A stretch of 53,505 bases of DNA from DASVLX01 sp035552275. Its GTDB lineage: Bacteria > Actinomycetota > Actinomycetes > Mycobacteriales > Pseudonocardiaceae. The notes under the pieces are model-generated. The model saw nothing but the letters and a program-made list of their open reading frames with translations. It had not been told where the DNA came from and searched no databases. The DNA lies in contig DASZLR010000022.1 of assembly GCA_035552275.1 (NCBI GenBank), positions 1-53,505 on the forward strand. The letters run 5' to 3'. The translations under genes were made by a program, and so were the position numbers. Of this stretch, positions 1-8,413 are shown piece by piece. Numbering within the stretch: the first letter of the stretch is position 1; each line of letters opens with the position of its first letter.

Positions 1-1355
1 AATCCGGCGATCATCAACGAGAAGAAGATGCCGATCGACAACGATGTGCCCGAGTTCTGGAATGTCGAGCGCATTCCGGACGCCACGCCGCGCTCGGCGG
101 CCGGCACGCTGCCCATGATCGCGGAGGTGTTGGGCGCGGAGAACATGCCCTGGCCGATCCCGCTGAGCAACAACAGCAGCGCGAAATCCGAGTAGGCGAA
201 GTTCACCGGTAGCAACAGCAACCCGATGAACGCACCGGCGACGATGAGCAGACCCCCGGTGGCGAACAGCCGCGCCCCGAACCGATCCGACAGGTACCCC
301 GACACCGGTCCGGCGATGAGGAACCCGGCGGTGAGCGGCAACATGTAAATGCCCGCCCACAAGGGCGTCTGCTCGTAGTCGTAACCGTGCAGCGGCAGCC
401 AGATGCCCTGCAGCCAGATGATCAGCATGAACTGCATGCCGCCGCGCGCGATCGCGGTGAGCAGCGCGGCCAGATTCCCGGCGGCGAACGCGCGGATCCG
501 GAACAGACCCAGCCGGAACATCGGATGTCGGACTCGGGTCTCGGCCACGCAGAACACAACCAACAGCGCGAGACCCGCGCCCAGGCCGCCGAGCACCAGC
601 GGATTCGTCCACCCGGTCGGCGCTCCGCCGTAGGGCTGAATGCCGTAGGTGATCGCGGCCAGGATCACGCCGGTTCCGGCGGTGAACGTCGCGGTGCCCA
701 CCCAGTCGATGCGCGCCGGTTGCCGGGCGCCGATCTCGCGCAGGCTGCGGTACGACCACACCGTGCCGACCAGTCCGATCGGCACGCTGACCCAGAACAC
801 CGCGTGCCAGTCGATCACGGCGAGCAGTCCACCGGCCAGCAGACCGAGGAACTGGCCGGCCAGCGCGGTGATCTGGTTGATGCCCAACGCCATGCCGCGC
901 TGCCGGGCCGGGAACGCGTCGGTGAGGATCGCCGCCGAGTTCCCGGTCAGCATCGCGCCGCCGAACGCCTGCACCACCCGCCAGCCGATCAGCCACAGCG
1001 CACCCGAACCGCCGGTGAACGGATCCAGCGACAGCGCCAGCGACGCGGCGGCGAAGACGGCGAAACCGGCGTTGTACAGCTTGACCCGGCCGAACATGTC
1101 GCCCAACCGACCCAACGCGACCACCAGCACGGCCGATACCAGCAGGTAGCCCAGGATCATCCACAGCAGATAGCTGATGTTGCCGGGCGCGAGCGGGTCC
1201 AGGCCGATGCCGCGGAAGATCGCCGGCAGCGAGATGATCACGATCGAGCCGTCGATCGTCGCGATCAGCACGCCGAGGGTGGTGTTGGACAGCGCCACCC
1301 ATTTGTAACGGTCGCCCGTTGGGTCGTATCCGCTGGTGGGACGCGGTCTGGTCAC
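1..1355 (-). CDS. MFS drug exporter, DHA2 (14-TMS) family, C-terminus outside window
   Basis: Predicted proton-driven exporter of small hydrophobic compounds in the plasma membrane. The reverse-strand frame stays open from a GTG at 1355 to the window edge, about 451 codons, so the C-terminus is missing. The N-terminus reads VTRPRPTSGYDPTGDRYKWV and leads into the first helix (ALSNTTLGVLIATIDGSIV), whose D-x-S motif is typical of the EmrB/QacA family. The loop GRLGDMFGR fits the MFS motif A, and LSDRFGARLF lies in the second half. The GTG overlaps the marR stop in a GTGA, so the two genes are translationally coupled. By analogy with other marR-MFS pairs the regulator probably controls this exporter; the substrate is unknown. 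Confidence 0.9.
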   Translation of the reverse strand, partial: MTRPRPTSGYDPTGDRYKWVALSNTTLGVLIATIDGSIVIISLPAIFRGIGLDPLAPGNISYLLWMILGYLLVSAVLVVALGRLGDMFGRVKLYNAGFAVFAAASLALSLDPFTGGSGALWLIGWRVVQAFGGAMLTGNSAAILTDAFPARQRGMALGINQITALAGQFLGLLAGGLLAVIDWHAVFWVSVPIGLVGTVWSYRSLREIGARQPARIDWVGTATFTAGTGVILAAITYGIQPYGGAPTGWTNPLVLGGLGAGLALLVVFCVAETRVRHPMFRLGLFRIRAFAAGNLAALLTAIARGGMQFMLIIWLQGIWLPLHGYDYEQTPLWAGIYMLPLTAGFLIAGPVSGYLSDRFGARLFATGGLLIVAGAFIGLLLLPVNFAYSDFALLLLLSGIGQGMFSAPNTSAIMGSVPAAERGVASGMRSTFQNSGTSLSIGIFFSLMIAG

Positions 1356-1798
1356 AGCCGTTCCGCCAGCCGGTCCAGCAGTGGCAGCGCGGCGAGCAGC
1401 CGGCGCCGTTCGGCCGCGGTGAGCCCCTCGGCCATCGCCTGCGCGATCCGCTGGGCGCTTTCCGAGCGGCGATCCCGTAGCAGGGTGCGGCCGGCTGGGG
1501 TCACCGCCATCACCACCCGCCGGCCGTCCACGGCGTCCGGGCTGCGCCGCACCAGATCCCGCCGTTCCAAGGCCGCCAGCGTGGTGCCCATCGCCTGCGG
1601 CCGCACCCGCTCGGACTCGGCCAACACGCCCGGAGCGGCCGGGCCCTCGCGATCCAGCCGCGCGAGCACGGAGACTTCCGAGAGGGTCAGTTCGCCCACC
1701 GCGTGCGCCTGCCGCAGCCGCCGGGCCAGCCGTCCCACCGTGACCCGGAGCTCGGCCGCCGCGTGGGCCAATTCGGGTGATATCGCACTGACCGCCAC
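1352..1798 (-). CDS. MarR-family transcriptional regulator
   Basis: 148-residue winged-helix regulator of normal MarR length. The recognition region is around residues 50-85 (LTLSEVSVLARLDREG, then VLAESERVRPQAMGTTLAAL) and the wing follows with the family pattern D-x-R-x-x (VDGRRVVMAVTPAG). Start taken as GTG at 1798: it lies just after a promoter-like element and palindrome at 1806-1834, which would give a leaderless or nearly leaderless mRNA and a site for autorepression. It overlaps the downstream MFS gene by 4 bp. Ligand unknown; phenolic or lipophilic compounds are common in the family. Confidence 0.92.
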   Translation of the reverse strand: MAVSAISPELAHAAAELRVTVGRLARRLRQAHAVGELTLSEVSVLARLDREGPAAPGVLAESERVRPQAMGTTLAALERRDLVRRSPDAVDGRRVVMAVTPAGRTLLRDRRSESAQRIAQAMAEGLTAAERRRLLAALPLLDRLAERL

Positions 1799-1805
1799 GA
1801 TAGTA

Positions 1806-1834
1806 ACAGTAGACTTATCAACCTACTGTGACAA
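1806..1834 (-). promoter_or_regulatory. Promoter and palindromic operator of marR-MFS operon
   Basis: On the minus strand a -35-like TTGTCA (1829-1834) and a -10-like TACTGT (1806-1811) are separated by exactly 17 bp. A palindrome with 7-bp arms, ACAGTAG at 1806-1812 and CTACTGT at 1823-1829, covers the spacer and the -10. The -10 ends 8 bp before the GTG of marR, so transcription would start at or next to the start codon. The position is what one expects for MarR autorepression; binding is inferred. Confidence 0.6.
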
Positions 1835-1848
1835 TCAGCCAGGGACAG

Positions 1849-2598
1849 TCAGCCGAACCGACGTTCCAGCGTCTGAACCAGCGCCGGCAGCGCGCCGTGC
1901 AGCCGGGCCGGAAACCGCAGCCAGCCGGGCACGAACACCTCGGACCGGTCGCGCTCGATCGCCCGTCCGATCGCCGCGGCGACGGTTTCGGCCGCCACCG
2001 GCCGTGGCCGTTGACGGTCATAGGGGCGCCCACGCCGACCGAAGAACGCGGTGTCCACCACGCCGGGAAACACCGACGACACGCCCACGCCGCTGCCGGC
2101 CAGTTCCAGCCGCATGCTGTCCGCGAACACCCGCAGCGCGCCCTTGGTCGCCGAGTACACCGCTTCTTCCGCCACCCCAAGGCAACCAGCGATCGAGGAC
2201 ACGAACACCAACCGACCGTATCCATTGTGGACCATCGAAGGCAACAGCTCGCGGGTCAGCCGCAGGGGCGCGGCGACGTTGACGGCGACCAGTTCGCCGA
2301 TCTTGTCATCTGCCATCTCCACCAGCGGTCCGGCCCAGCCAACGCCCGCGTTGCACACCAGCACATCGACGCCGCCCGCCGAGGCGGCCCAGCCGGCCAA
2401 CTCGCGCGCCGCACCCGGCTCGGCTAGGTCGGCCGCGTGCCAGTCGCCGTCGATCCGCGCCGCCAAGCTGGCCAGGGCTGTGCTGTTCCGCCCGGCCAGC
2501 AGCGGTTTCGCGCCGCGCCCGGCCAGTTCGACGGCCGCGGCCGCGCCGATGCCCGAGGACGCCCCGGTGACCAGCACCCGTGCGCCGGCCAGCCTCAC
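1849..2598 (-). CDS. Short-chain dehydrogenase/reductase (SDR)
   Basis: 249-residue classical SDR, NAD(P)H-dependent oxidoreductase. Rossmann glycine motif TGASSGIG is near residues 10-17, the NAG motif appears as CNAGVG, the catalytic Ser lies in VFVSSIAG, and the YxxxK pair in YSATKGAL. The C-terminal part continues (SVFPGVVDTAFF) as in family members. The start is GTG at 2598, which overlaps the stop of the upstream transporter gene in a GTGA; a longer frame upstream has no support. It is the third gene after the glycosyltransferase-acyltransferase and the DMT transporter, suggesting that it reduces or oxidises a lipid or polyketide intermediate of that cluster. Substrate not predictable. 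Confidence 0.92.
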   Translation of the reverse strand: MRLAGARVLVTGASSGIGAAAAVELAGRGAKPLLAGRNSTALASLAARIDGDWHAADLAEPGAARELAGWAASAGGVDVLVCNAGVGWAGPLVEMADDKIGELVAVNVAAPLRLTRELLPSMVHNGYGRLVFVSSIAGCLGVAEEAVYSATKGALRVFADSMRLELAGSGVGVSSVFPGVVDTAFFGRRGRPYDRQRPRPVAAETVAAAIGRAIERDRSEVFVPGWLRFPARLHGALPALVQTLERRFG

Positions 2599-3515
2599 CC
2601 GGTTTCCGCCTTCCCCAATTGGCCAGGCTGCCCGGATGTTCCCGCCTGGTCCGGGTTCTCGGCGATCATGTGCGGCGCGCTGGCCGCGACCATCCAGACG
2701 CCGACCACCAGTGTGATCAGCGCCAGCACCTGGCCGATGATCGCGCCCGCGCCGGACTGCAACTGCTCGTCCAGCCACAGCACGCCGATGCCGATGCCGA
2801 CCAGCGGATCAGTCACCGTGATGACGGCCAGCGACGGCGACATCGCCTTGTCCGACTGATAGGCGTTCTGGTTCAACAGAAATCCGGCCGGACCGGTCAC
2901 GATCAGCGCGTACAGCGGCCAATGGGTGAACAGCGCGACGATCCCGCCGTCGGAAACCAGGCCCAGCACCAGTTTCAGCAGTCCCGCCGTCACGCCGTAC
3001 AGCACACCGGCGCTCGCCGCCAGTGCCAGCGTGCGGGTCTCGCCGTGGTAGTGCGACGCGATCGTCAGGAAGATGGCCAGCAGCGCGGACAGCCCGACCG
3101 CCAGCGGCAGCGCGTCCCGCAGGGTCAGGAACTCGATGCCGCCGGATGGTCGGGACAGCAACAGGAACACCGACAGTCCGACCACGCACAACACCGCGCC
3201 GGCCACCAGTGACGGCGGTGGCCAGCGGCGCCGCATCAGGCTCCGGATGCCCATGCCGAACAGCAGTCCGCTGACCAGCGTCGGCTGCACCAGCACCAGC
3301 GGCCCGGTGTCCAGGGCGACCAGTTGCAGCACCGTGCCGAATACGTTCGCGGCCAGCGACAGCAGCCAGATCGGCCGGTGCGCCAGATCGACCAACAGGC
3401 CGGGACGCAGCGCCGCCCGCTCGCGCACCTGCGTCGCCGCCGCGTGTTGCAACGCGCCGGTGAGTCCGAAGCAGAACGCCGACCCGACGGCCGCCGGCAC
3501 CGCGACGAGGGTCAT
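2595..3515 (-). CDS. DMT-superfamily membrane transporter
   Basis: 306-residue integral membrane protein with about nine to ten hydrophobic segments spread over its length, resembling actinobacterial DMT/EamA-like (NIPA-like) transporters; for example VQPTLVSGLLFGMGIRSLM in the middle and PLVGIGIGVLWLDEQL near the end, the latter matching the typical DMT repeat ending (P-hhhhhh-hhW-hh-E). Start chosen at ATG 3515, 10 nt after the stop of the upstream glycosyltransferase-acyltransferase gene; GTG at 3518 is equally possible. Overlaps the SDR gene by 4 bp. Probably co-transcribed with its neighbours, so export of a product of that operon is a reasonable guess, but direction and substrate are unknown. 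Confidence 0.85.
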   Translation of the reverse strand: MTLVAVPAAVGSAFCFGLTGALQHAAATQVRERAALRPGLLVDLAHRPIWLLSLAANVFGTVLQLVALDTGPLVLVQPTLVSGLLFGMGIRSLMRRRWPPPSLVAGAVLCVVGLSVFLLLSRPSGGIEFLTLRDALPLAVGLSALLAIFLTIASHYHGETRTLALAASAGVLYGVTAGLLKLVLGLVSDGGIVALFTHWPLYALIVTGPAGFLLNQNAYQSDKAMSPSLAVITVTDPLVGIGIGVLWLDEQLQSGAGAIIGQVLALITLVVGVWMVAASAPHMIAENPDQAGTSGQPGQLGKAETG

Positions 3516-3525
3516 CACGCGGTCA

Positions 3526-5979
3526 TCACGTGGCGCCCGCCCGCATCTCCTTGAAGGAGGCCAGCACCGCCTCCGCCAGTTCATCGACCATGATCGCGGT
3601 GTGCGGCGCGCCGGTCAGGCACAGCGTCACCCGGTCGGCCCAGGTCATGATCCCGACCGACAGCCCGACGCCGGGCGCCAGCGCCAGCACCGCGAACACG
3701 TTGCTCACCCGCGATCCGTGCTGGATCACCGGCGACCGCGCGCCCGGCAGCACCGACGCGATCGCGTTGAACCACGTCGCGCGGTACACCAGCTTGGCGA
3801 CCTGGCGGTGTGCCCACGGCGGCAGCAGGCCGAGCAGCCACACCACGGCGTGTGCGGCGTGCGGCGCGGCCGAGTCGGTCTGCGCGTCGGTCGCGGCCCG
3901 GGTGACGGCGAGCCGTTCGGCCAGCGACATCGGGCCGATCGGCAGGTCCACGGACGCGGCGCCGGTGTGGTTGCCGGCCCGGCGGTACGTCGCCGTGGTC
4001 CGGGTGGAACGCGGCATCATCACCCGCAAAGTGTCCGACGGAGGTCTGACATCCGCAGTCTGACCGGCCGTGTGCAGCACCCGGTGCAGCGCCTCGCCCA
4101 GCAGCGCCGTCGGCACGTCGGTGGTCCGTGCGTGCAGCGCCCGCGCGACTGCCCGGACCTCGGCGGCCGGCAGGTCGACCAGGGCGTGATGTCGGGCCGC
4201 GGCGGTGATCCGCCCGTCCAACGCCGAGTGCGGCGCCTTGCCGGCCCTCGCCAGGGCGACCAGCCCACCGGCCAGTTCGCCCACAGTGGACAGTCGCTGA
4301 GCGAGTGTTCGGCGTGGCGGGACCGAGTTCGGCGTCGGCTCGGCGATGAAGTTCTGCCCCCTGGCCCGGCCGACCAGCGCGCCGATCACCGCGATCCCGT
4401 CGGCGGTGGCGTGGTGCAGCTTGATCAGCAGCGCCGACGTCCCGCCGCCGAGACCGCGCACGAGCTGCGCCTCGCCGGCGTGCGCGCGGCCGTCCAGCGG
4501 CCGGGAGAAGAACGCGTCCATCGCGCCCTCAAGTTCCGCCGGCCCGTTCGGGAGACCGAGCTCAAGTTCGGTCACCACATCGGCGGTGCGAATCGACTCG
4601 TCCGGCCGCCAGGCCGGCTGCCGCCACGCCGTGCCGGGATCGATCCGGCCGCGCAGTCCCGGCGCGGCGTCGAACAGGTCCACCGCTTCGGCGAAGGTGA
4701 TCGGGGCGCCGTCGTCCTTGGCGTCCAGGATCAGCACCGCGCCGAGCTGCTGCGGCACCTGCTCGGTCTGGATGTGCACGAACAGCGCGTCCTCGGCGCG
4801 GAGCCGGCGCGGGGTCGGGCTGGTGGTCGGGGGTTGGGCGACCGCCAGCAGCGCGTCCAGCCCGTCGGCGACGGTTCGGGCGCCGGCGTGCCGCAGCGCC
4901 GCCGCCTCGATCTCGGCCAGCCGGTCCGGTTCGGCGCGCAGCCGGCGCACCGCCTGGGCGAGTTCCCGCTCGTCGGCGCACACCTCGGCCAGCCCGGCCC
5001 GCGCCATCAGCTCGGCGTTCGCCCGCCCGTGCGCGGCGATCGGCCGGTACATCAGCACCGCCCGCCCACAGGCCAGCGCCTCCAGCGCGGTCGCGCCGCC
5101 GGCATTGGTGACGACGACGTCGGCGGCGACGGTCAGCGTCGCCATGTCGTCCACCCAGCCCAGTGCCCGCAGCCGGCCGCCCTGATCGCCACCCGCCAGC
5201 AACTGCGTGCGCAGCGACTCGTTCCGTCCGCAGGCCACCACCACGACGGTCGCCGGGTCGGCGTCCAGCACGGTGCGCACCGCCGACTCGACGCTGCCGA
5301 AGCCCAGCGACCCGCAGGACACCAGCGCGACCAGCTCGTCATCGGGCAGGCCGAGGGCGCGCCGGGCGGCCGCCTTGTCGCCGGGGGAGAAGGTGTTCAC
5401 CACCGGCGGGGCGGCCACCGCGACCGGTGCGTCCGGTATGAGCCGGTGCGCAACATCTGCGGCCACGTCGTGCATCACCAGATTGAGGTCGATACCGTCG
5501 TAGACCCAGAACGGGTGCGGGGCGAAGTCGGACACCCACGCCCCGGTCGGCGTGGACAGCCCCCGATGCCGGCGCAGCCAGTGCAGCGCGGCGGTGCCCA
5601 GCGGGTAGGTGGACAGGATCACGTCCGGCCGGAACTCGGCGATATGCCGGGCCAGTCGGCGCCCGGCCCAGGCCCCGACGAACCGCTTGCTCGACTGCGC
5701 GAACCACGGGTACCGGCACAGCGAGTCGTAGAAGAACTCGTACAGCCAGGGTGTGCTCTCCACATTGGTCACGTAGATCCGGCGGAACACCGGCCCCACG
5801 CCCCGGCCCATCACGTCCAGGGTGTCCAGCCAGCGGATCTCCACCCCCGGCCACCGCTGCCGCGCGGCCTCCGCCAGCGCCCGTCCGGTGGCGTTGTGCC
5901 CCTCGCCCATGTCGGCGGACACGATCAGCGCCCGTCGCGGCGGGCTGTCCGGCTCGATCCCGGACGTGGTTCCGGCCAC
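3526..5979 (-). CDS. Fusion of MGDG-synthase-like glycosyltransferase and WS/DGAT acyltransferase
   Basis: 817-residue two-domain protein. Residues about 14-385 resemble the GT28/MGDG-synthase and processive diacylglycerol glycosyltransferase family: RRALIVSADMGEGHNATGRA near the start carries the family's GEGH(N/x)ATGRAL signature, and the nucleotide-sugar site VTNAGGATALEALACGRAVL lies at 290-309. After a Pro/Thr linker (383-391) residues about 395-817 match wax-ester synthase/diacylglycerol acyltransferase enzymes, with the catalytic HHxxxDG as HHATADG at 522-528 and the C-terminal WS/DGAT domain following. Start is GTG 5979, preceded by GGAGGG at good spacing; an in-frame GTG at 5991 is possible. 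Both catalytic signatures look intact. Expected chemistry is glycosylation and acylation of a lipid acceptor on the membrane. It heads a probable operon with a DMT transporter and an SDR. Confidence 0.88.
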   Translation of the reverse strand: MAGTTSGIEPDSPPRRALIVSADMGEGHNATGRALAEAARQRWPGVEIRWLDTLDVMGRGVGPVFRRIYVTNVESTPWLYEFFYDSLCRYPWFAQSSKRFVGAWAGRRLARHIAEFRPDVILSTYPLGTAALHWLRRHRGLSTPTGAWVSDFAPHPFWVYDGIDLNLVMHDVAADVAHRLIPDAPVAVAAPPVVNTFSPGDKAAARRALGLPDDELVALVSCGSLGFGSVESAVRTVLDADPATVVVVACGRNESLRTQLLAGGDQGGRLRALGWVDDMATLTVAADVVVTNAGGATALEALACGRAVLMYRPIAAHGRANAELMARAGLAEVCADERELAQAVRRLRAEPDRLAEIEAAALRHAGARTVADGLDALLAVAQPPTTSPTPRRLRAEDALFVHIQTEQVPQQLGAVLILDAKDDGAPITFAEAVDLFDAAPGLRGRIDPGTAWRQPAWRPDESIRTADVVTELELGLPNGPAELEGAMDAFFSRPLDGRAHAGEAQLVRGLGGGTSALLIKLHHATADGIAVIGALVGRARGQNFIAEPTPNSVPPRRTLAQRLSTVGELAGGLVALARAGKAPHSALDGRITAAARHHALVDLPAAEVRAVARALHARTTDVPTALLGEALHRVLHTAGQTADVRPPSDTLRVMMPRSTRTTATYRRAGNHTGAASVDLPIGPMSLAERLAVTRAATDAQTDSAAPHAAHAVVWLLGLLPPWAHRQVAKLVYRATWFNAIASVLPGARSPVIQHGSRVSNVFAVLALAPGVGLSVGIMTWADRVTLCLTGAPHTAIMVDELAEAVLASFKEMRAGAT

Positions 5980-6190
5980 GATTCCCTCCACCCTGCACCG
6001 GAGATGCCTGCACGGTACAGCTTGTCGGGTTGATCGTCGGATGGCGAGTGGAATCGCCGAACGAGACCCTCGGTAGACCCTGAGTTGATGCGGTGTCCAC
6101 AGGTGACCGGTCGACCCGTAGACTCGGCGAAAATCCCGCATTACCTGCCGTGGTGTGGGCTGTTGCCGCATGTTCGTACGAGGAGTCACG

Positions 6191-7603
6191 TTGAAGAGCA
6201 CCGTCGAGCAGCTGAGCCCGACGCGGGTCCGGATCAACGTCGAGGTGCCGTTCGCGGAGCTCAAGCCGAGTTTCGACCGCGCATACCGCAAGCTGGCCAG
6301 CCAGGTGCGCATTCCGGGCTTCCGGCCCGGCAAGGCCCCCGCCCGGGTGCTGGAGAGCCGGATCGGTCGCGGTGCGGTGCTGGACGAGGTCGTGAACGAG
6401 GCCGTGCCCGCCAAGTACCTGGAAGCCGTCAACGGCGGCGAGGTGCGCACCCTGGGCCGCCCGGAGATCGAGGTCACCAAGCTGGACGACGGCGAGTCGC
6501 TGGCGTTCTCGGCCGAGGTCGACGTCCGCCCGGACATCACCGTGCCGGAGTTCGGCGAGATCGCGGTCACCGTGGACGACACGCCGGTCACCGAGGAGCA
6601 GGTGGACGAGCAGCTGGATGAGCTGCGCGCCCGCTTCGGCACGCTGACCGGTGTGGACCGTCCGATCGAGAACGGCGACTTCGTGGTGGTCGACCTGTCG
6701 GCCACGGTCAACGGCGAGGACGTGCCGGACGCCAAGGCCAGCGGGCTGTCCTACGAGGTCGGTTCCGGCCAGCTGGTGGACGGAATCGATGACGCCCTGC
6801 TCGGCCTGTCCGCCGAGGAGACCGCGACCTTCAGCACCGGGCTGCTGGCCGGGGAGCACAGCGGCCAGGATGCCGAGGTCGCGGTGACCGTGCAGTCGGT
6901 GAAGGAGCGCGAGCTGCCCGAGGCCGACGACGATTTCGCCCAACTGGCCAGCGAGTTCGACACGCTGGAGGAGCTGCGGGCGGACCTGCGCGAGCGGATG
7001 GGCCGGGTGAACCGGATGCAGCAGGCCGTGCAGGCCCGGGACAAGGTGTTGGACGAACTGCTGGCCGCCACCGAGGTGCCGCTGCCGGACAAGGTGGTCG
7101 AGGGCGAGGTGGCCAACCGCCGGCACGACGAGACCCACCCGTTCGACCACGACGAGCAGCGGTTCGCGGAATCCCTGGAACAGCAGGGCAAGACGGTCGA
7201 GCAGTTCGACGCGGAGATCACCGAGGACGCTGAGAAGGCGGTCAAGACGCAGCTCGTGCTGGACGCGATCGCGGACGCGAACGACATCAGCGTCAACGAC
7301 ACCGAGCTCACCGAGCGGATCATGTACCAGGCCCAGCGGTTCGGGGTGAGCCCGGACGAGTACGTGCAGCGGGCGCAGCAGTCCGGCCAGCTCGGCGCCA
7401 TCTACGCCGACGTGCGGCGGGGCAAGGCGCTGGCCTCGGTGGTGCGCCAGGCCGTGGTGACCGACGGCGACGGCAACGCGGTCGATCTCAGCGAGGTGTT
7501 CGGCGCCGACGAGCCCGCCGGTCAGGCCGATGCGAGCGGGACCGAGGCCGTTGACCAGCCGGCCGCCGAGACCGGCGTGGTCGAGGCCGCGACCGGCCAA
7601 TGA
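6191..7603 (+). CDS. tig: Trigger factor, ribosome-associated chaperone/PPIase
   Basis: 470-residue trigger factor that binds nascent chains at the ribosome exit tunnel. N-terminal ribosome-binding domain (residues 1-~115) contains the signature IPGFRPGKAP (G-F-R-x-G-x-x-P); the FKBP-like PPIase domain follows (about 150-240, GDFVVVDLSATVNG) and then the helical C-terminal chaperone domain (about 250-430). The tail (~430-470) is rich in Ala, Glu and Asp as in other actinobacteria. Start is TTG 6191, directly 5 nt after AGGAG; the longer frame from 6155 has no ribosome-binding site and does not match family N-termini (KSTVEQLSPTRVRI). A strong hairpin follows the gene. Confidence 0.97.
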   Translation: MKSTVEQLSPTRVRINVEVPFAELKPSFDRAYRKLASQVRIPGFRPGKAPARVLESRIGRGAVLDEVVNEAVPAKYLEAVNGGEVRTLGRPEIEVTKLDDGESLAFSAEVDVRPDITVPEFGEIAVTVDDTPVTEEQVDEQLDELRARFGTLTGVDRPIENGDFVVVDLSATVNGEDVPDAKASGLSYEVGSGQLVDGIDDALLGLSAEETATFSTGLLAGEHSGQDAEVAVTVQSVKERELPEADDDFAQLASEFDTLEELRADLRERMGRVNRMQQAVQARDKVLDELLAATEVPLPDKVVEGEVANRRHDETHPFDHDEQRFAESLEQQGKTVEQFDAEITEDAEKAVKTQLVLDAIADANDISVNDTELTERIMYQAQRFGVSPDEYVQRAQQSGQLGAIYADVRRGKALASVVRQAVVTDGDGNAVDLSEVFGADEPAGQADASGTEAVDQPAAETGVVEAATGQ

Positions 7604-7637
7604 CAGGCGACTGACCCGCGACTGACCGAGGCCAGTT

Positions 7638-7655
7638 TGCAAGCTGTCAGCGAAC
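7638..7655 (+). promoter_or_regulatory. Possible ClgR-type operator upstream of clpP1
   Basis: The 18-mer TGCAAGCTGTCAGCGAAC agrees with the ClgR consensus described for corynebacteria and relatives (WNNWCGCYNANRGCGWWS, as remembered) at all but two positions. ClgR activates clpP1P2 in actinobacteria. It sits 89 bp upstream of the clpP1 start and just before the tig terminator stem. Recognition by eye only, so tentative. Confidence 0.35.
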
Positions 7656-7687
7656 GCGGGCGGCGTCGGGACTCCCGAGCCGCCCGC
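7656..7687 (+). terminator. Hairpin terminator after tig
   Basis: GCGGGCGGC (7656-7664) pairs perfectly with GCCGCCCGC (7679-7687), and the inner TCGGG/CCCGA (7666-7670, 7674-7678) extends the stem to 14 bp with one bulged G and a 3-nt loop. Only a weak T-tract (CCTTGGTT) follows, as is common in high-GC actinobacteria. It separates tig from clpP1. Confidence 0.7.
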
Positions 7688-7743
7688 CTTGGTTAGTGTC
7701 GGTGCCAGGAGATCAGAACAATCCTTCCCGAAGGCAGGCAGAC

Positions 7744-8370
7744 GTGACGGAACACCGCATGCCCGAGATGCGCTCAGCGACTCAAGGGCTCAACCTGACC
7801 GACTCGGTGTACGAGCGACTGCTGCAGGAGCGCATCGTCGTGCTCGGTTCCGAGGTCAATGACGAGATCGCCAACCGGATCACCGCGCAGCTGCTGCTGT
7901 TGGCCGCCGAGGACAACGAGAAGGACATCACCGTCTACATCAACTCGCCGGGCGGCTCGGTGACGGCGGGCATGGCGATCTACGACACCATGCAGCTGAT
8001 CGAGCCGGACGTGTCGACCTACGCCATGGGCCTGGCCGCGTCGATGGGCCAGTTCCTGCTGTCCTCGGGCGCGCCGGGCAAGCGGTACGCGCTGCCGCAC
8101 GCGCGCATCATGATGCACCAGCCGTCCGCCGGTGTGGGTGGCACGGCGTCCGACATCGCCATCCAGGCCGAGGTCTACAACAAGTGGAAGCGGGAAATGG
8201 CCCGCCTCACCGCCGACCAGACCGGCCAGACTCTTGAGCGGGTCACCGAGGACGCGGACCGCGATCGCTGGTTCACCGCCGAGGAGGCGCTGGAGTACGG
8301 CTTCGTGGACCATGTCATCAGCCGGGTCGGTCCGCCCAGCACCAACGGCAACGGTTCCCGCCGCAGCTGA
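7744..8370 (+). CDS. clpP1: ATP-dependent Clp protease proteolytic subunit 1
   Basis: 208-residue ClpP serine peptidase. Catalytic triad visible: Ser100 in GLAASMGQF, His125 in RIMMHQP, Asp about 174 in DRDRWF. In actinobacteria ClpP1 and ClpP2 form a mixed tetradecamer that works with ClpX or ClpC1 to degrade unfolded and tagged proteins. Start taken as GTG 7744 (VTEHRMPEMRSATQGLNLTD); an ATG at 7759 would also keep the conserved SVYERLL region, and a GTG further upstream would add residues not seen in homologues. The clpP2 start follows 43 bp after its stop, so the two are co-transcribed. Confidence 0.96.
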   Translation: MTEHRMPEMRSATQGLNLTDSVYERLLQERIVVLGSEVNDEIANRITAQLLLLAAEDNEKDITVYINSPGGSVTAGMAIYDTMQLIEPDVSTYAMGLAASMGQFLLSSGAPGKRYALPHARIMMHQPSAGVGGTASDIAIQAEVYNKWKREMARLTADQTGQTLERVTEDADRDRWFTAEEALEYGFVDHVISRVGPPSTNGNGSRRS

Positions 8371-8413
8371 CAGTCGGCTGACCGTCCCGGTATTTGAGCA
8401 CGAGGAGCGAATC

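Noticed and set aside
387..2282. 631-codon plus-strand open frame opposite the MFS, marR and SDR genes
   Set aside because: Composition is Arg/Gln/His-rich as expected for antisense of GC-rich genes, and the minus-strand genes have clear families.
3073..6033. 986-codon plus-strand open frame opposite the GT-WS/DGAT and DMT genes
   Set aside because: Shadow frame; low-complexity Arg/Gln/Gly/Pro translation and conflict with a well-supported fusion enzyme.
5339..7642. 767-codon minus-strand frame opposite tig
   Set aside because: Shadow of tig and the GT gene; no domain and no ribosome-binding site.
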